NCBI GenBank assembly: GCA_964247055.1 | Contig: OZ176054.1 | Span: forward strand, 744,001-808,000 | Length of the DNA stretch: 64,000 bases | Origin: Paragordius varius | Taxonomy: Eukaryota > Nematomorpha | Direction of reading: 5' to 3' | Part shown: positions 22,629 through 34,899 of the stretch, in pieces | Layout: the number at the start of each line of letters is the position of its first letter | Position numbering within the stretch: position 1 is the first letter of the stretch | Notes under the pieces: generated by a model | Databases searched by the model: none | What the model was told of the DNA's origin: nothing | The model's input: the letters and a program-made list of their open reading frames with translations, nothing else | Translations under genes and position numbers: made by a program

Positions 22629-25335
22629 AGTTTAATATATTAATTTTTAAAGTATCGTTGTAAAAATCGGATATGAAAAAGTTTGTCAAACTATCTCTAT
22701 ATTTTCATGTAGTCTTACTAAGAGAATGTATAAAAAATTATTTTGTTCACCGGTGACCAATATCCGATTTTTAAGGACAAAATTTAACTTGAGTATTGAT
22801 GCGACTAGAATACATTAATTTTTAAAGTATCGTTGTAAAAATCGGATATGAAAGAGTTTGTCAAACTATCTCTATATTTTGATGTAGTCTTACAAGAGAA
22901 TGTATAAAAATAATTTTGTTCACCGGTGACCAATATCCGATTTTTAAGGACAAAGTTTAACTTGAGTATTGATGCGACTTATTGATACGACTAGTTTTAT
23001 ATATTAATTTATAAAGTATCGTTATAAAAATCGGATATGAAAGAGTTTGTCAAACTATCTCTATATTTTGATGTAGTCTTGCTAAGTGAATGTATAAAAA
23101 ATATTTTGTTCACCGGTGACCAATATCCGATTTTTAAGGACAAAGTTAAACTTGAGTATTGATGCGACTAGTTTAAATTAATTTTTAAAGTATCGTTGTA
23201 AAAATCGGATATTAAAGAGTTTGTCAAACTATCTCTATATTTTGATGTAGTCTTACTAAGAGAATGTATAAAAAATAATTTTGTACACCAGTGACCAATA
23301 TCCAATTTTTAAGGAGAAAGTTTAACTTGAGTATTGATGCGATTTATTGATACGACTAGTTTTATACATTAATTTTTAAAGTATCGTTGTAAAAATCGGA
23401 TATGAAAGAGTTTGTCAAACTATCTCTATATGATGTAGTCTTACTAATAAAATGTATAAAAAATAATTTTGTTCACCGGTGACCAATATCCGATTTTTAA
23501 GGACAAAGTTTAATTTGAGTATTGATGCGACTAGTTTAATATATTAATTTTTAAAGTATCGTTGTAAAAATCGGATATGAAAAAGTTTGTCAAACTATCT
23601 CTATATTTTCATGTAGTCTTACTAAGAGAATGTATAAAAAATTATTTTGTTCACCGGTGACCAATATCCGATTTTTAAGGACAAAATTTAACTTGAGTAT
23701 TGATGCGACTAGAATACATTAATTTTTAAAGTATCGTTGTAAAAATCGGATATGAAAGAGTTTGTCAAACTATCTCTATATTTTGATGTAGTCTTACAAG
23801 AGAATGTATAAAAATAATTTTGTTCACCGGTGACCAATATCCGATTTTTAAGGACAAAGTTTAACTTGAGTATTGATGCGACTTATTGATACGACTAGTT
23901 TTATATATTAATTTATAAAGTATCGTTATAAAAATCGGATATGAAAGAGTTTGTCAAACTATCTCTATATTTTGATGTAGTCTTGCTAAGTGAATGTATA
24001 AAAAATATTTTGTTCACCGGTGACCAATATCCGATTTTTAAGGACAAAGTTAAACTTGAGTATTGATGCGACTAGTTTAAATTAATTTTTAAAGTATCGT
24101 TGTAAAAATCGGATATTAAAGAGTTTGTCAAACTATCTCTATATTTTGATGTAGTCTTACTAAGAGAATGTATAAAAAATAATTTTGTACACCAGTGACC
24201 AATATCCAATTTTTAAGGAGAAAGTTTAACTTGAGTATTGATGCGATTTATTGATACGACTAGTTTTATACATTAATTTTTAAAGTATCGTTGTAAAAAT
24301 CGGATATGAAAGAGTTTGTCAAACTATCTCTATATGATGTAGTCTTACTAATAAAATGTATAAAAAATAATTTTGTTCACCGGTGACCAATATCCGATTT
24401 TTAAGGACAAAGTTTAATTTGAGTATTGATGCGACTAGTTTAATATATTAATTTTTAAAGTATCGTTGTAAAAATCGGATATGAAAAAGTTTGTCAAACT
24501 ATCTCTATATTTTCATGTAGTCTTACTAAGAGAATGTATAAAAAATTATTTTGTTCACCGGTGACCAATATCCGATTTTTAAGGACAAAATTTAACTTGA
24601 GTATTGATGCGACTAGAATACATTAATTTTTAAAGTATCGTTGTAAAAATCGGATATGAAAGAGTTTGTCAAACTATCTCTATATTTTGATGTAGTCTTA
24701 CTAAGAGAATGTATAAAAATAATTTTGTTCACCGGTGACCAATATCCGATTTTTAAGGACAAAGTTTAACTTGAGGATTGATGCGACTTATTGATACGAC
24801 TAGTTTTATATATTAATTTATAAAGTATCGTTATAAAAATCGGATATGAAAGAGTTTGTCAAACTATCTCTATATTTTGATGTAGTCTTGCTAAGTGAAT
24901 GTATAAAAAATATTTTGTTCACCGGTGACCAATATCCGATTTTTAAGGACAAAGTTAAACTTAAGTATTGATGCGACTAGTTTAAATTAATTTTTAAAGT
25001 ATCGTTGTAAAAATCGGATATTAAAGAGTTTGTCAAACTATCTCTATATTTTGATGTAGTCTTACTAAGAGAATGTATAAAAAATAATTTTGTACACCAG
25101 TGACCAATATCCAATTTTTAAGGACAAAGTTTAACTTGAGTATTGATGCGATTTATTGATACGACTAGTTTTATACATTAATTTTTAAAGTATCGTTGTA
25201 AAAATCGGATATGAAAGAGTTTGTCAAACTATCTCTATATGATGTAGTCTTACTAATAAAATGTATAAAAAATAATTTTGTTCACCGGTGACCAATATCC
25301 GATTTTTAAGGACAAAGTTTAATTTGAGTATTGAT
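20900..25335 (+). repeat. 904-bp 5-mer higher-order repeat, nearly identical copies
   Basis: The CTATATGATG variant lies at 21,621, 22,525, 23,429, 24,333 and 25,238: spacings 904, 904, 904, 905. Monomer lengths in one unit (starts 21588, 21763, 21938, 22127, 22301, 22492) are 175, 175, 189, 174 and 191. Order: ATTTTCATGTAG with ACAAAATTTAAC; GACTAGAATACATT with TTACAAGAG; GTTATAAAAATCGG with CTAAGTGAATG; GGATATTAAAG with GTACACCAGTG and CCAATTTTTAAGG; CTATATGATG with CTAATAAAATG. Reading 22,492-23,395 against 23,396-24,299 I see no differences. This is the youngest amplification in the left array. Confidence 0.93.
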
Positions 25336-26095
25336 GCGACTAGAATACATTAATTTTTAAAGTATCGTTGTAAAAATCGGATATGAAAGAGTTTGTAAAA
25401 CTATCTCTATATTTTGATGTAGTCCTACTAAGAGAATGTATAAAAAATAATTTTGTTCACCGGTGACCAATATCCGATTTTTGAGGACAAAGTTTCACTT
25501 GAGTATTGATGCGACTAGTTTAACACATTAATTTTTAAAGTATCGTTGTAAAAATCGGATATGAAAGAGTTTGTCAAACTATCTCCATATTTTGATGTAG
25601 TCTTACTAAGAGAATGTATAAAAAATAATTTTGTTCACCGGTGACCAAAATCCGATTTTTAAGGACAAAGTTTAATTTGAGTATTGATGCGACTAGTTTA
25701 ATACATTAATTTTTAAAGTATCGTTGTAAAAATCGGATATGAAAGAGTTTGTCAAAAGTCTCTATATGATGTAGTCTTACTAATAAAATGTATAAAAAAT
25801 AATTTTGTTCACCGGTGACCAATATATGATTTTTAAGGACAAAGTTTAACTTGAGTATTGATGCGACTAGTTTAATACATTAATTTTTAAAGTATCGTTG
25901 TAAAAATCGGATATGAAAGAGTTTGCCAAACTATCTCTATTTGATGTAGTCCTACTAAGAGAATGTATAAAAAATAATTTTGTTCACCGGTGACCAATAT
26001 CCGATTTTTAAGGACAAAGTTTAATTTGAGTATTGATGCGATTTATTGATAAGACTCGTTTTATACATTAATTTTTAAAGTATCGTTGTAAAAAT
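25336..26095 (+). repeat. Mixed monomers after the 5-mer array
   Basis: Includes a GTAAAACTATC/TTTTTGAGGAC monomer, GTCAAAAGTCTCTATATGATG (a small deletion near 25,755), GACCAATATATG near 25,821, a GAGTTTGCCAAAC dyad with CTCTATTTGATG (25,920), and GATAAGACTCG (26,048). The GTTTGCC form is the one common in the right array. Confidence 0.65.
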
Positions 26096-27183
26096 CGGAT
26101 ATGAAAGAGTTTGTGAAACTATCTCTATATTTTGATGTAGTCTTACTAAGAGAATGTATAAAAAATTATTTTGTTCACCGGTGGCCAATATCCGATTTTT
26201 AAGGACAAAGTTTAACTTGAGTATTGATGCGACTAGAATACATTAATTTTTAAAGTATCGTTGTAAAAATCGGATATGAAAGAGTTTGTAAAACTATCTC
26301 TATATTTTGATGTAGTCTTACTAAGAGAATGTATAAAAAATAATTTTGTTCACCGGTGACCAATATCCGATTTTTAAGGACAAAGTTTAACTTGAGTATT
26401 GATGCGACTTATTGATACGACTAGTTTTATATATTAATTTATAAAGTATCGTTGTAAAAATCGGATATGAAAGAGTTTGTCAAACTATCTCTATATTTTG
26501 ATGTAGTCTTGCTAAGAGAATGTATAAAAAATAATTTTGTTCACCGGTGACCAATATCCGATTTTTAAGGACAAAGTTTAACTTGAGTATTGATGCGACT
26601 AGTTTAATACATTAATTTTTAAAGTATCGTTGTAAAAATCGGATATGAAAGAGTTTGTCCAACTATCTCTATATTTTGATGTAGTCTTACTAAGAGAATG
26701 TATAAAAAATTATTTTGTTCACCGGTGGCCAATATCCGATTTTTAAGGACAAAGTTTAACTTGAGTATTGATGCGACTAGAATACATTAATTTTTAAAGT
26801 ATCGTTGTAAAAATCGGATATGAAAGAGTTTGTAAAACTATCTCTATATTTTGATGTAGTCTTACTAAGAGAATGTATAAAAAATAATTTTGTTCACCGG
26901 TGACCAATATCCGATTTTTAAGGACAAAGTTTAACTTGAGTATTGATGCGACTTATTGATACGACTAGTTTTATATATTAATTTATAAAGTATCGTTGTA
27001 AAAATCGGATATGAAAGAGTTTGTCAAACTATCTCTATATTTTGATGTAGTCTTGCTAAGAGAATGTATAAAAAATAATTTTGTTCACCGGTGACCAATA
27101 TCCGATTTTTAAGGACAAAGTTTAACTTGAGTATTGATGCGACTAGTTTAATACATTAATTTTTAAAGTATCGTTGTAAAAAT
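26096..27183 (+). repeat. 544-bp 3-mer higher-order repeat, two copies
   Basis: GGTGGCCAATATCC at 26,181 and 26,725 and GACTAGAATACATT downstream of each give a shift of exactly 544 bp. Order: CACCGGTGGCC monomer; GTAAAACTATC monomer with a GACTTATTGATACG long insert and TATATTAATTTATAAAG; CTTGCTAAG monomer. The second and following units begin GTCCAACTATC. Confidence 0.88.
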
Positions 27184-27618
27184 CGGATATGAAAGAGTTT
27201 GTCCAACTATCTCTATATTTTGATGTAGTCTTACTAAGAGAATGTATTAAAAATTATTTTGTTCACCGGTGAGCAATATCCGATTTTTAAGGACAAAGTT
27301 TCTGAGTATTGATGCGACTAGTTTAACACATTAATTTTTAAAGTATCGTTGTAAAAATCGGATATGAAAGAGTTTGTCAAACTATCTCTATATTTTGATG
27401 TAGTCTTACTAAGAGAATGTATAAAAAATTATTTTGTTCACCGGTGACCAATATCCGATTTTTAAGGACAAAGTTTAACTTGAGTATTGATGCGACTAGT
27501 TTAATACATTAATTTTTAAAGTATCGTTGTAAAAATCGGATATGAAAGAGTTTGTCAAACTATCTCTATATTTTGATGTAGTCTTACTAAGAGAATGTAT
27601 AAAAAATAATTTTGTTCA
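27184..27618 (+). repeat. Last forward monomers before the junction
   Basis: Two monomers and a part. The first has GTATTAAAAATTATT, CACCGGTGAGC and a 5-6-base loss giving AAAGTTTCTGAGTATTG (27,297). The last stops in TTTTGTTCA at 27,618 where the orientation flips. Confidence 0.8.
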
Positions 27619-27640
27619 TCAATACTCAAGTTAAACTTTG
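27600..27640. other. Orientation-switch junction between the two arrays
   Basis: Forward monomers read normally through TTTTGTTCA (ending 27,618), where CCGGTGACC should follow. Instead the sequence continues TCAATACTCAAG, the reverse complement of CTTGAGTATTGA from a different point of the monomer. The dinucleotide CA at 27,617-27,618 fits both sides, so the join has 2 bp of microhomology and no filler. The two breakpoints are at different monomer phases (inside the CACCGGTG palindrome on the left, inside TTGATGCG on the right), so this is not a simple fold-back of one monomer. It is either a real inversion boundary in the satellite or an assembly misjoin; the sequence alone cannot tell. Confidence 0.95.
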
Positions 27641-28020
27641 TCCTTAAAAATCGGATATTGGTCACCGGTGAACAAAATTATTTTTTATACATTCTCTTAG
27701 TAAGACTACATTAAAATATAGAGATAGTTTGACAAACTCTTTCATATCCGATTTTTAAACGATACTTTAAAAATTAATGTGTTAAACTAGTCGCATCAAT
27801 ACTCAAGTTAAACTTTGTCCTTAAAAATCGAATATTGGTCACCGTTGAACAAAATTATTTTTTATATATTCTCTTAGTAAGACTACATCAAAATATAGAA
27901 ATAGTTTGACAAACTCTTTCATATCCGATTTTTACAACGATACTTTAAAATTTAATGTATTAAACTAGTCGCATCAATATTCAAATTAAACTTTGTCCTT
28001 AAAAATTGGATATTGGTCAC
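27619..28020 (-). repeat. Junction-adjacent 0.4-kb block, copy 1
   Basis: Contains ACTACATTAAAATATAG (27,706), CGATTTTTAAACGATAC (27,750) lacking bases of TTACAACG, CACCGTTGAAC and CATCAATATTCAAATT. The first, second and fourth recur 1,092 bp away at 28,798, 28,842 and 29,065. The sequence beside the breakpoint is thus not unique to the junction. Confidence 0.82.
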
Positions 28021-28710
28021 CGGTGAACAAAATAATTTTTTATACATTCTCTTAGTAAGACTACATCAAAATATAGAGATAGTTTGACAAACTCTTTCAT
28101 ATCCGATTTTTACAACGATACGTTAAAAATTATGGTATTAAACTAGTCGCATCAATACTCAAATTAAACTTTGTCCTTAAAAATCGGATATTTGTCACCG
28201 GTGAACAAAATTATTTTTAATATATTCTCTTAGCAAGACTACATCAAAATATAGAGATAGTTTGACAAACTCTTTCATATCCGATTTTTACAACGATACT
28301 TTAAAAATTAATGTATAAAACTAGTCGTATCAATAAATCGCATCAATACTCAAGTTAAACTTTGTCCTTAAAAATCGGATATTGGTCACCGGTGAACAAA
28401 ATTATTTTTTATACATTCTCTTAGTAAGACTACATAAAATATAGAGATAGTTTGACAAACTCTTTCATATCCGATTTTTACAACGATACGTTAAAAATTA
28501 TGGTATTAAACTAGTCGCATCAATACTCAAATTAAACTTTGTCCTTAAAAATCGGATATTGGTCACCGGTGAACAAAATTATTTTTTATATATTCTTTTA
28601 GAGAGACTACATCAAAATATTGAGATAGTTTGACAAACTCTTTCATATCCGATTTTTACAACGATACTTTAAAAATTAATGTATAAAACTAGTCGTATCA
28701 ATAAATCGCA
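28021..28710 (-). repeat. Mixed monomers, partly 2-mers
   Basis: Short TTAAAAATTATGGTATTAAAC monomers alternate with long CGTATCAATAAATCGC monomers, giving a local period near 370 bp (long inserts at about 28,326 and 28,695). Confidence 0.65.
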
Positions 28711-29112
28711 TCAATACTCAAGTTAAACTTTGTCCTTAAAAATCGGATATTGGTCACCGGTGAACAAAATTATTTTTTATACATTCTCTTAGTAAGACTA
28801 CATTAAAATATAGAGATAGTTTGACAAACTCTTTCATATCCGATTTTTAAACGATACTTTAAAAATTAATGTGTTAAACTAGTCGCATCAATACTCAAGT
28901 TAAACTTTGTCCTTAAAAATCGAATATTGGTCACCGGTGAACAAAATTATTTTTTATATATTCTCTTAGTAAGACTACATCAAAATATAGAAATAGTTTG
29001 ACAAACTCTTTCATATCCGATTTTTACAACGATACTTTAAAATTTAATTTATTAAACTAGTCGCATCAATATTCAAATTAAACTTTGTCCTTAAAAATCG
29101 GATATTGGTCAC
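28711..29112 (-). repeat. 0.4-kb block, copy 2 (shift 1,092 bp)
   Basis: Same four-variant order as 27,619-28,020, with CACCGGTGAAC intact. Here the block is embedded in ordinary inverted array with no orientation change, so it shows what the array beside the junction looked like before, or independent of, the inversion. Confidence 0.82.
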
Positions 29113-30290
29113 CGGTGAACAAAATTATTTTTTATACATTCTCTTAGTAGGACTACATCAAAATATAGAGATACTTTGACAAACTCTTTCGTATCCGATT
29201 TTTACAACGATACTTTAAAAAACAATGTGTTAAACTAGTCGCATCAATACTCAAGTTAAACTTTGTCCTTAAAAATCGGATATTGGTCACCGGTGAACAA
29301 AATTATTTTTTATACATTATCTTAGTAAGACTACATCAAAATATAGAGATAGTTTGACAAACTCTTTCATATCCGATTTTTACAACGATACTTTAAAAAT
29401 TAATGTATTAAACTAGTCGCATCAATACTCAAGTTAAACTTTGTCCTTAAAAATCGGATATTGGTCACCGGTGAACAAAATAATTTTTTATACATTCTCT
29501 TAGTAAGACTACATCAAAATATAGAGATAGTTGGACAAACTCTTTCATATCCGATTTTTACAACGATACTTAAAAAATTAATGTATTAAACTAGTGCTAT
29601 CAATACTCAAGTTAAACTTTGTCCTTAAAAATCGGATATTGGTCTCCGGTGAACAAAATTATTTTTTATACATTCTCTTAGCAAGACTACATCAAAATAT
29701 AGAGATATTTGACAAACTCTTTCATATCCGATTTTTACAACGATACTTTATAAATTAATGTATAAAACTAGTCGTATCAATAAGTCGCATCAATACTCAA
29801 GTTAAACTTTGTCCTTAAAAATCGGATATTGGTCACCGGTGAACAAAATAATTTTTTATACATTCTCTTAGTAAGACTACATCAAAATATAGAGATAGTT
29901 TGACAAACTCTTTCATATCCGATTTTTACAACGATACTTTAAAAATTATGGTATTAAACCAGTCGCATCAATACTCAAGTCAAACTTTGTCCTTAAAAAT
30001 CGGATATTGGTCACCGGTGAACAAAATTATTTCTTATACATTCTCTTAGCAAGACTACATCAAAATATAGAGATAGTTTGACAAACTCTTTCATATCCGA
30101 TTTTTACAACGATACGTTAAAAATTATGGTATTAAACTAGTCGCATCTATACTCAAATTAAACTTTGTCCTTAAAAATCGGATATTGGTCACCGGTGAAC
30201 AAAATTATTTTTTATATATTCTCTTAGCAAGACTACATCAAAATATAGAGATAGTTTGACAAACTCTTTCATATCCGATTTTTACAACGA
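29113..30290 (-). repeat. Mixed monomers; first TCTCCGG palindrome variant
   Basis: Ordinary monomers with AAAACAATGTG near 29,219, CTAGTGCTATC (29,592), and the first GGTCTCCGGTGAAC copy at about 29,641. No higher-order period was established. Confidence 0.6.
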
Positions 30291-32430
30291 TACTTTAAAA
30301 ATTATGTATAAAACTAGTCGTATCAATAAATCGCATCAATACTCAAGTTAAACTTTGTCCTTAATTATCGGATATTGCGGTGAATAAAATTATTTTTTAT
30401 ACATTCTCTTAGTAAGACTACATCAAAATATAGAGATAGTTTGACAAACTCTTTCATATCCGATTTTTACAACGATACGTTAAAAATTATGGTATTAAAC
30501 TAGTCGCATCAATACTCAAATTAAACTTTGTCCTTAAAAATCGGATATTGGTCACCGGTGAACAAAACTATTTTTTATATATTCTCTTAGCAAGACTGCA
30601 TCAAAATATAGAGATAGTTTGACAAACTCTTTCATATCCGATTTTTACAACGATACTTTAAAAATTAATGTATAAAACTAGTCGTATCAATAAATCGCAT
30701 CAATACTCAAGTTAAACTTTGTCCTTAAAAATTGGATATTGGTCACCGGTGAACAAAATTATTTTTTATACATTCTCTTAGTAGGGCTACATCAAAATAT
30801 AGAGATAGTTTGGCAAACTCTTTCATATCCGATTTTTACAACGATACTTTAAAAATTAGGGTGTTAAACTAGTCGCATCAATACTCAAGTTAAACTTTGT
30901 CCTTAAAAATCGAATATTGGTCACCGGTGAACAAAATTATTTTTTATATATTCTCTTAGTAAGACTACATCAAAATATAGAAATAGTTTGACAAACTCTT
31001 TCATATCCGATTTTTACAACGATACTTTAAAATTTAATGTATTAAACTAGTCGCATCAATACTCAAATTAAACTTTGTCCCTAAAAATCGGATATTGGTC
31101 ACCGGTGAACAAAATTATATTTTATATATTCTCTTAGCAAGACTACATCAAAATATAGAGATAGTTTGACAAACTCTTTCCTATCCGATTTTTACAACGA
31201 TACTTTAAAAATTAATGTATAAAACGAGTCGTATCAATAAATCGCATCAATACTCAAGTTAAACTTTGTCATTAAAAATCGGATATTGGTCACCGGTGAA
31301 CAAAATTATTTTTTATACATTCTCTTAGTAGGGCTACATCAAAATATAGAGATAGTTTGGCAAACTCTTTCATATCCGATTTTTACAACGATACTTTAAA
31401 AATTAATGTATTAAACTAGTCGCATCAATACTCAAGTTAAACTTTGTCCTTAAAAATCGGATATTGGTCTCCGGTGAACAAAATAATTTTTTATACATTC
31501 TCTTAGTAAGACTACATCAAAATATAGAGATAGTTTGACAAACTCTTTCATATCCGATTTTTACAACGATACTTTAAAAATTAATGTATTAAACTAGTCG
31601 CATCAATACTCAAGTTAAACTTTGTCCTTAAAAATCGGATATTGGTCACCGGTGGACAAAATTATTTTTTATATATTCTCTTAGCAAGACTACATCAAAA
31701 TATAGAGATAGTTTGACAAACTCTTTCATATCCGATTTTTACAACGATACTTTAAAAATTAATGTATAAAACTAGTCGCATCAATACTCAACTTAAACTT
31801 TGTCATAAAAAATCGAATATTGGTCACCGGTGAACAAAATTATTTTTTATACATTCTCTTAGTAAGACTACATCAAAATATAGATATAGTTTGACAAACT
31901 CTTTCATATCCGATTTTTACAACGATACTTTAAAAATTAATGTATTAAACTAGTCGCATCAATACTCAAGTTAAACTTTGTCCTTAAAAATCGGATATTG
32001 GTCACCGGTGAACAAAATTATTTTTTATATATTCTCTTAGCAAGACTACATCAAAATATAGAGGTAGTTTGACAAACTCTTTCATATCCGATTTTTACAA
32101 CGATACTTTAAAAATTAATGTATAAAACGAGTCGTATCAATAAATCGCATCAATACTCAAGTTAAACTTTGTCCTTAAAAATCGGATATTGGTCACCGGT
32201 GCACAAAATTATTTTTTATACATTCTCTTAGTAGGACTACATCAAAATATAGAGATAGTTTGAAAACTCTTTCATATCCGCTTTTTACAACGATACTTTA
32301 AAAATTAATGTATTAAACTAGTCGCATCAATACTCAAGTTAAACTTTGTCCTTAAAAATCGGATATTGGTCTCCGGTGAACAAAATAATTTTTTATATAT
32401 TCTCTTAGCAAGACTACATCAAAATATAGA
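30290..32430 (-). repeat. 2.1-kb block C, copy 1 (partner at 43,117)
   Basis: Shared rare variants exactly 12,827 bp apart: TAATTATCGGATATTGCGGTG (a 5-bp loss in the palindrome region), CAAAACTATTTTTT with AGACTGCATC at 30,594 and 43,421, TTATATTTTATAT with CTCTTTCCTATCC at 31,180 and 44,007, GGTCTCCGG, GGTGGACAAAA, ACTCAACTTAAAC with GTCATAAAAAATCG, and TAGAGGTAG. Copy 1 carries its own GTAGGGCTAC. Confidence 0.85.
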
Positions 32431-34899
32431 GGTAGTTTGACAAACTCTTTCATATCCGATTTTTACAACGATACTTTAAAAATTAATGTATAAAACGAGT
32501 CGTATCAATAAATCGCATCAATACTCAAGTTAAACTTTGTCCTTAAAAATCGGATATTGGTCACCGGTGCACAAAATTATTTTTTATACATTCTCTTAGT
32601 AGGACTACATCAAAATATAGAGATAGTTTGGCAAACTCTTTCATATCCGATTTTTACAACGATACTTTAAAAATTAATGTATTAAACTAGTCGCATCAAT
32701 ACTCAAGTTAAACTTTGTCCTTAAAAATCGGATATTGGTCTCCGGTGAACAAAATAATTTTTTATATATTCTCTTAGTAGGACTACATCAAAATATAGAG
32801 ATAGTTTGGCAAACTCTTTCATATCCTATTTTTACAACGATACTTTAAAAATTAATGTATTAAACTAGTCGCATCAATACTCAAGTTAAACTTTGTCCTT
32901 AAAAATCGGATATTGGTCTCCGGTGAACAAAATAATTTTTTATACATTCTCTTAGTAAGACTACATCAAAATATAGAGATAGTTTGACAAACTCTTTCAT
33001 ATCCGATTTTTACAACGATACTTTAAAAATTAATGTATTAAACTAGTCGCATCAATACTCAAGTTAAACTTTGTCCTTAAAAATCGGATATTGGTCACCG
33101 GTGAACAAAATTATTTTTTATATATTCTCTTAGCAAGACTACATCAAAATATAGAGGTAGTTTGACAAACTCTTTCATATCCGATTTTTACAACGATACT
33201 TTAAAAATTAATGTATAAAACGAGTCGTATCAATAAATCGCATCAATACTCAAGTTAAACTTTGTCCTTAAAAATCGGATATTGGTCACCGGTGCACAAA
33301 ATTATTTTTTATACATTCTCTTAGTAGGACTACATCAAAATATAGAGATAGTTTGGCAAATTCTTTCATATCCGATTTTTACAACGATACTTTAAAAATT
33401 AATGTATTAAACTAGTCGCATCAATACTCAAGTTAAACTTTGTCCTTAAAAATCGGATATTGGTCTCCGGTGAACAAAATAATTTTTTATATATTCTCTT
33501 AGCAAGACTACATCAAAATATAGAGATAGTTTGACAAACTCTTTCATATCCGATTTTTACAACGATACTTTAAAAATTAATGTATAAAACTAGTCGTATC
33601 AATAAATCGCATCAATACTCAAGTTAAACTTTGTCCTTAAAAATCGGATATTGGGGTCCGGTGAACAAAATAATTTTTTATATATTCTCTTAGCAAGACT
33701 ACATCAAAATATAGAGATAGTTTGACAAACTCGTTCATATCCGATTTTTACAACGATACTTTAAAAATTAATGTATAAAACTAGTCTCATCAATAAATCG
33801 CATCAATACTCAAGTTAAACTTTGTCCTTAAAAATCGGATATTGGTCACCGGTGCACAAAATTATTTTTTATACATTCTCTTAGTAGGACTACATCAAAA
33901 TATAGAGATAGTTTGGCAAACTCTTTCATATCCGATTTTTACAACGATACTTTAAAAATTAATGTATTAAACTAGTCGCATCAATACTCAAGTTAAACTT
34001 TGTCCTTAAAAATCGGATATTGGTCTCCGGTGAACAAAATTATTTATATATTCTCTTAGTAGGACTACATCAAAATATAGAGATAGTTTGGCAAATTCTT
34101 TCATATCCGATTTTTAAAACGATACTTTAAAAATTAATGTATAAAACTAGTCGCATCAATACTCAACTTAAACTTTGTCATAAAAAATCGAATATTGGTC
34201 ACCGGTGAACAAAATTATTTTTTATACATTCTCTTAGTAAGACTACATCAAAATATAGAGATAGTTTGACAAACTCTTTCATATCCGATTTTTACAACGA
34301 TACTTTAAAAATTAATGTATTAAACTAGTCGCATCAATACTCAAGTTAAACTTTGTCCGGATATTGGTTACCGGTGAACAAAATTATTTTTTATATATTC
34401 TCTTAGCAAGACTACATCAAAATATAGAGGTAGTTTGACAAACTCTTTCATATCCGATTTTTACAACGATACTTTAAAAATTAATGTATAAAACGAGTCG
34501 TATCAATAAATCGCATCAATACTCAAGTTAAACTTTGTCCTTAAAAATCGGATATTGGTCACCGGTGCACAAAATTATTTTTTATACATTCTCTTAGTAG
34601 GACTACATCAAAATATAGAAATAGTTTGGCAAACTCTTTCATATCCGATTTTTACAACGATACTTTAAAAATTAATGTATTAAACTAGTCGCATCAATAC
34701 TCAAGTTAAACCTTGTCCTTAAAAATCGGATATTGGTCTCCGGTGAACAAAATAATTTTTTATATATTCTCTTAGCAAGACTACATCAAAATATAGAGAT
34801 AGTTTGACAAACTCTTTCATATCCGATTTTTACAACGATACTTTAAAAATTAATGTATAAAACTAGTCGTATCAATAAATCGCATCAATACTCAAGTTA
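32431..34899 (-). repeat. 2-mer/3-mer zone rich in broken palindromes
   Basis: GGTGCACAAAA copies (about 32,200, 32,568, 33,293, 33,853, 34,566) and GGTCTCCGG copies (about 32,370, 32,738, 32,915, 33,462, 34,023, 34,737) alternate at two- or three-monomer spacing. A unique GGGGTCCGGTG is at about 33,652. Near 34,358 a monomer reads TTTGTCCGGATATTGG, losing TTAAAAATC, most of one inverted-repeat arm. Confidence 0.75.

Larger units (their letters stand above)
1..27618 (+). repeat. Satellite array, forward orientation (~178/190-bp monomer)
   Basis: Head-to-tail tandem repeat, about 155 copies by division. Successive copies of the start motif AAAATCGGATATG (first T of TCGG) lie at 5, 183, 361, 551, 729, 907, 1085, 1274, 1452, 1630, 1808 and so on, so the period is 178 bp with interspersed 189-191-bp copies. 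Each monomer reads in order: AAAATCGGATATG, the dyad AGTTTGTCAAACT, TATTTTGATGTAGTC, a TATAAAAAAT tract, TCACCGGTGA, ATATCCGATTTTTA, AAGGACAAAG, TTGATGCGACTAG and an AT-rich tail ending GTATCGTTGT. No gene, RNA gene or inserted element interrupts it. The array starts mid-unit and continues beyond base 1. Length near one nucleosome plus linker is typical of centromeric or pericentromeric satellites; that role is inference. I do not recognise the family. Confidence 0.98.

Noticed and set aside
27600-27640. Palindromic fold-back (hairpin-type) inversion
   Set aside because: The two sides of the junction are at different monomer phases and their neighbouring monomers are not mirror copies, so the arms are not a simple fold-back of one sequence.
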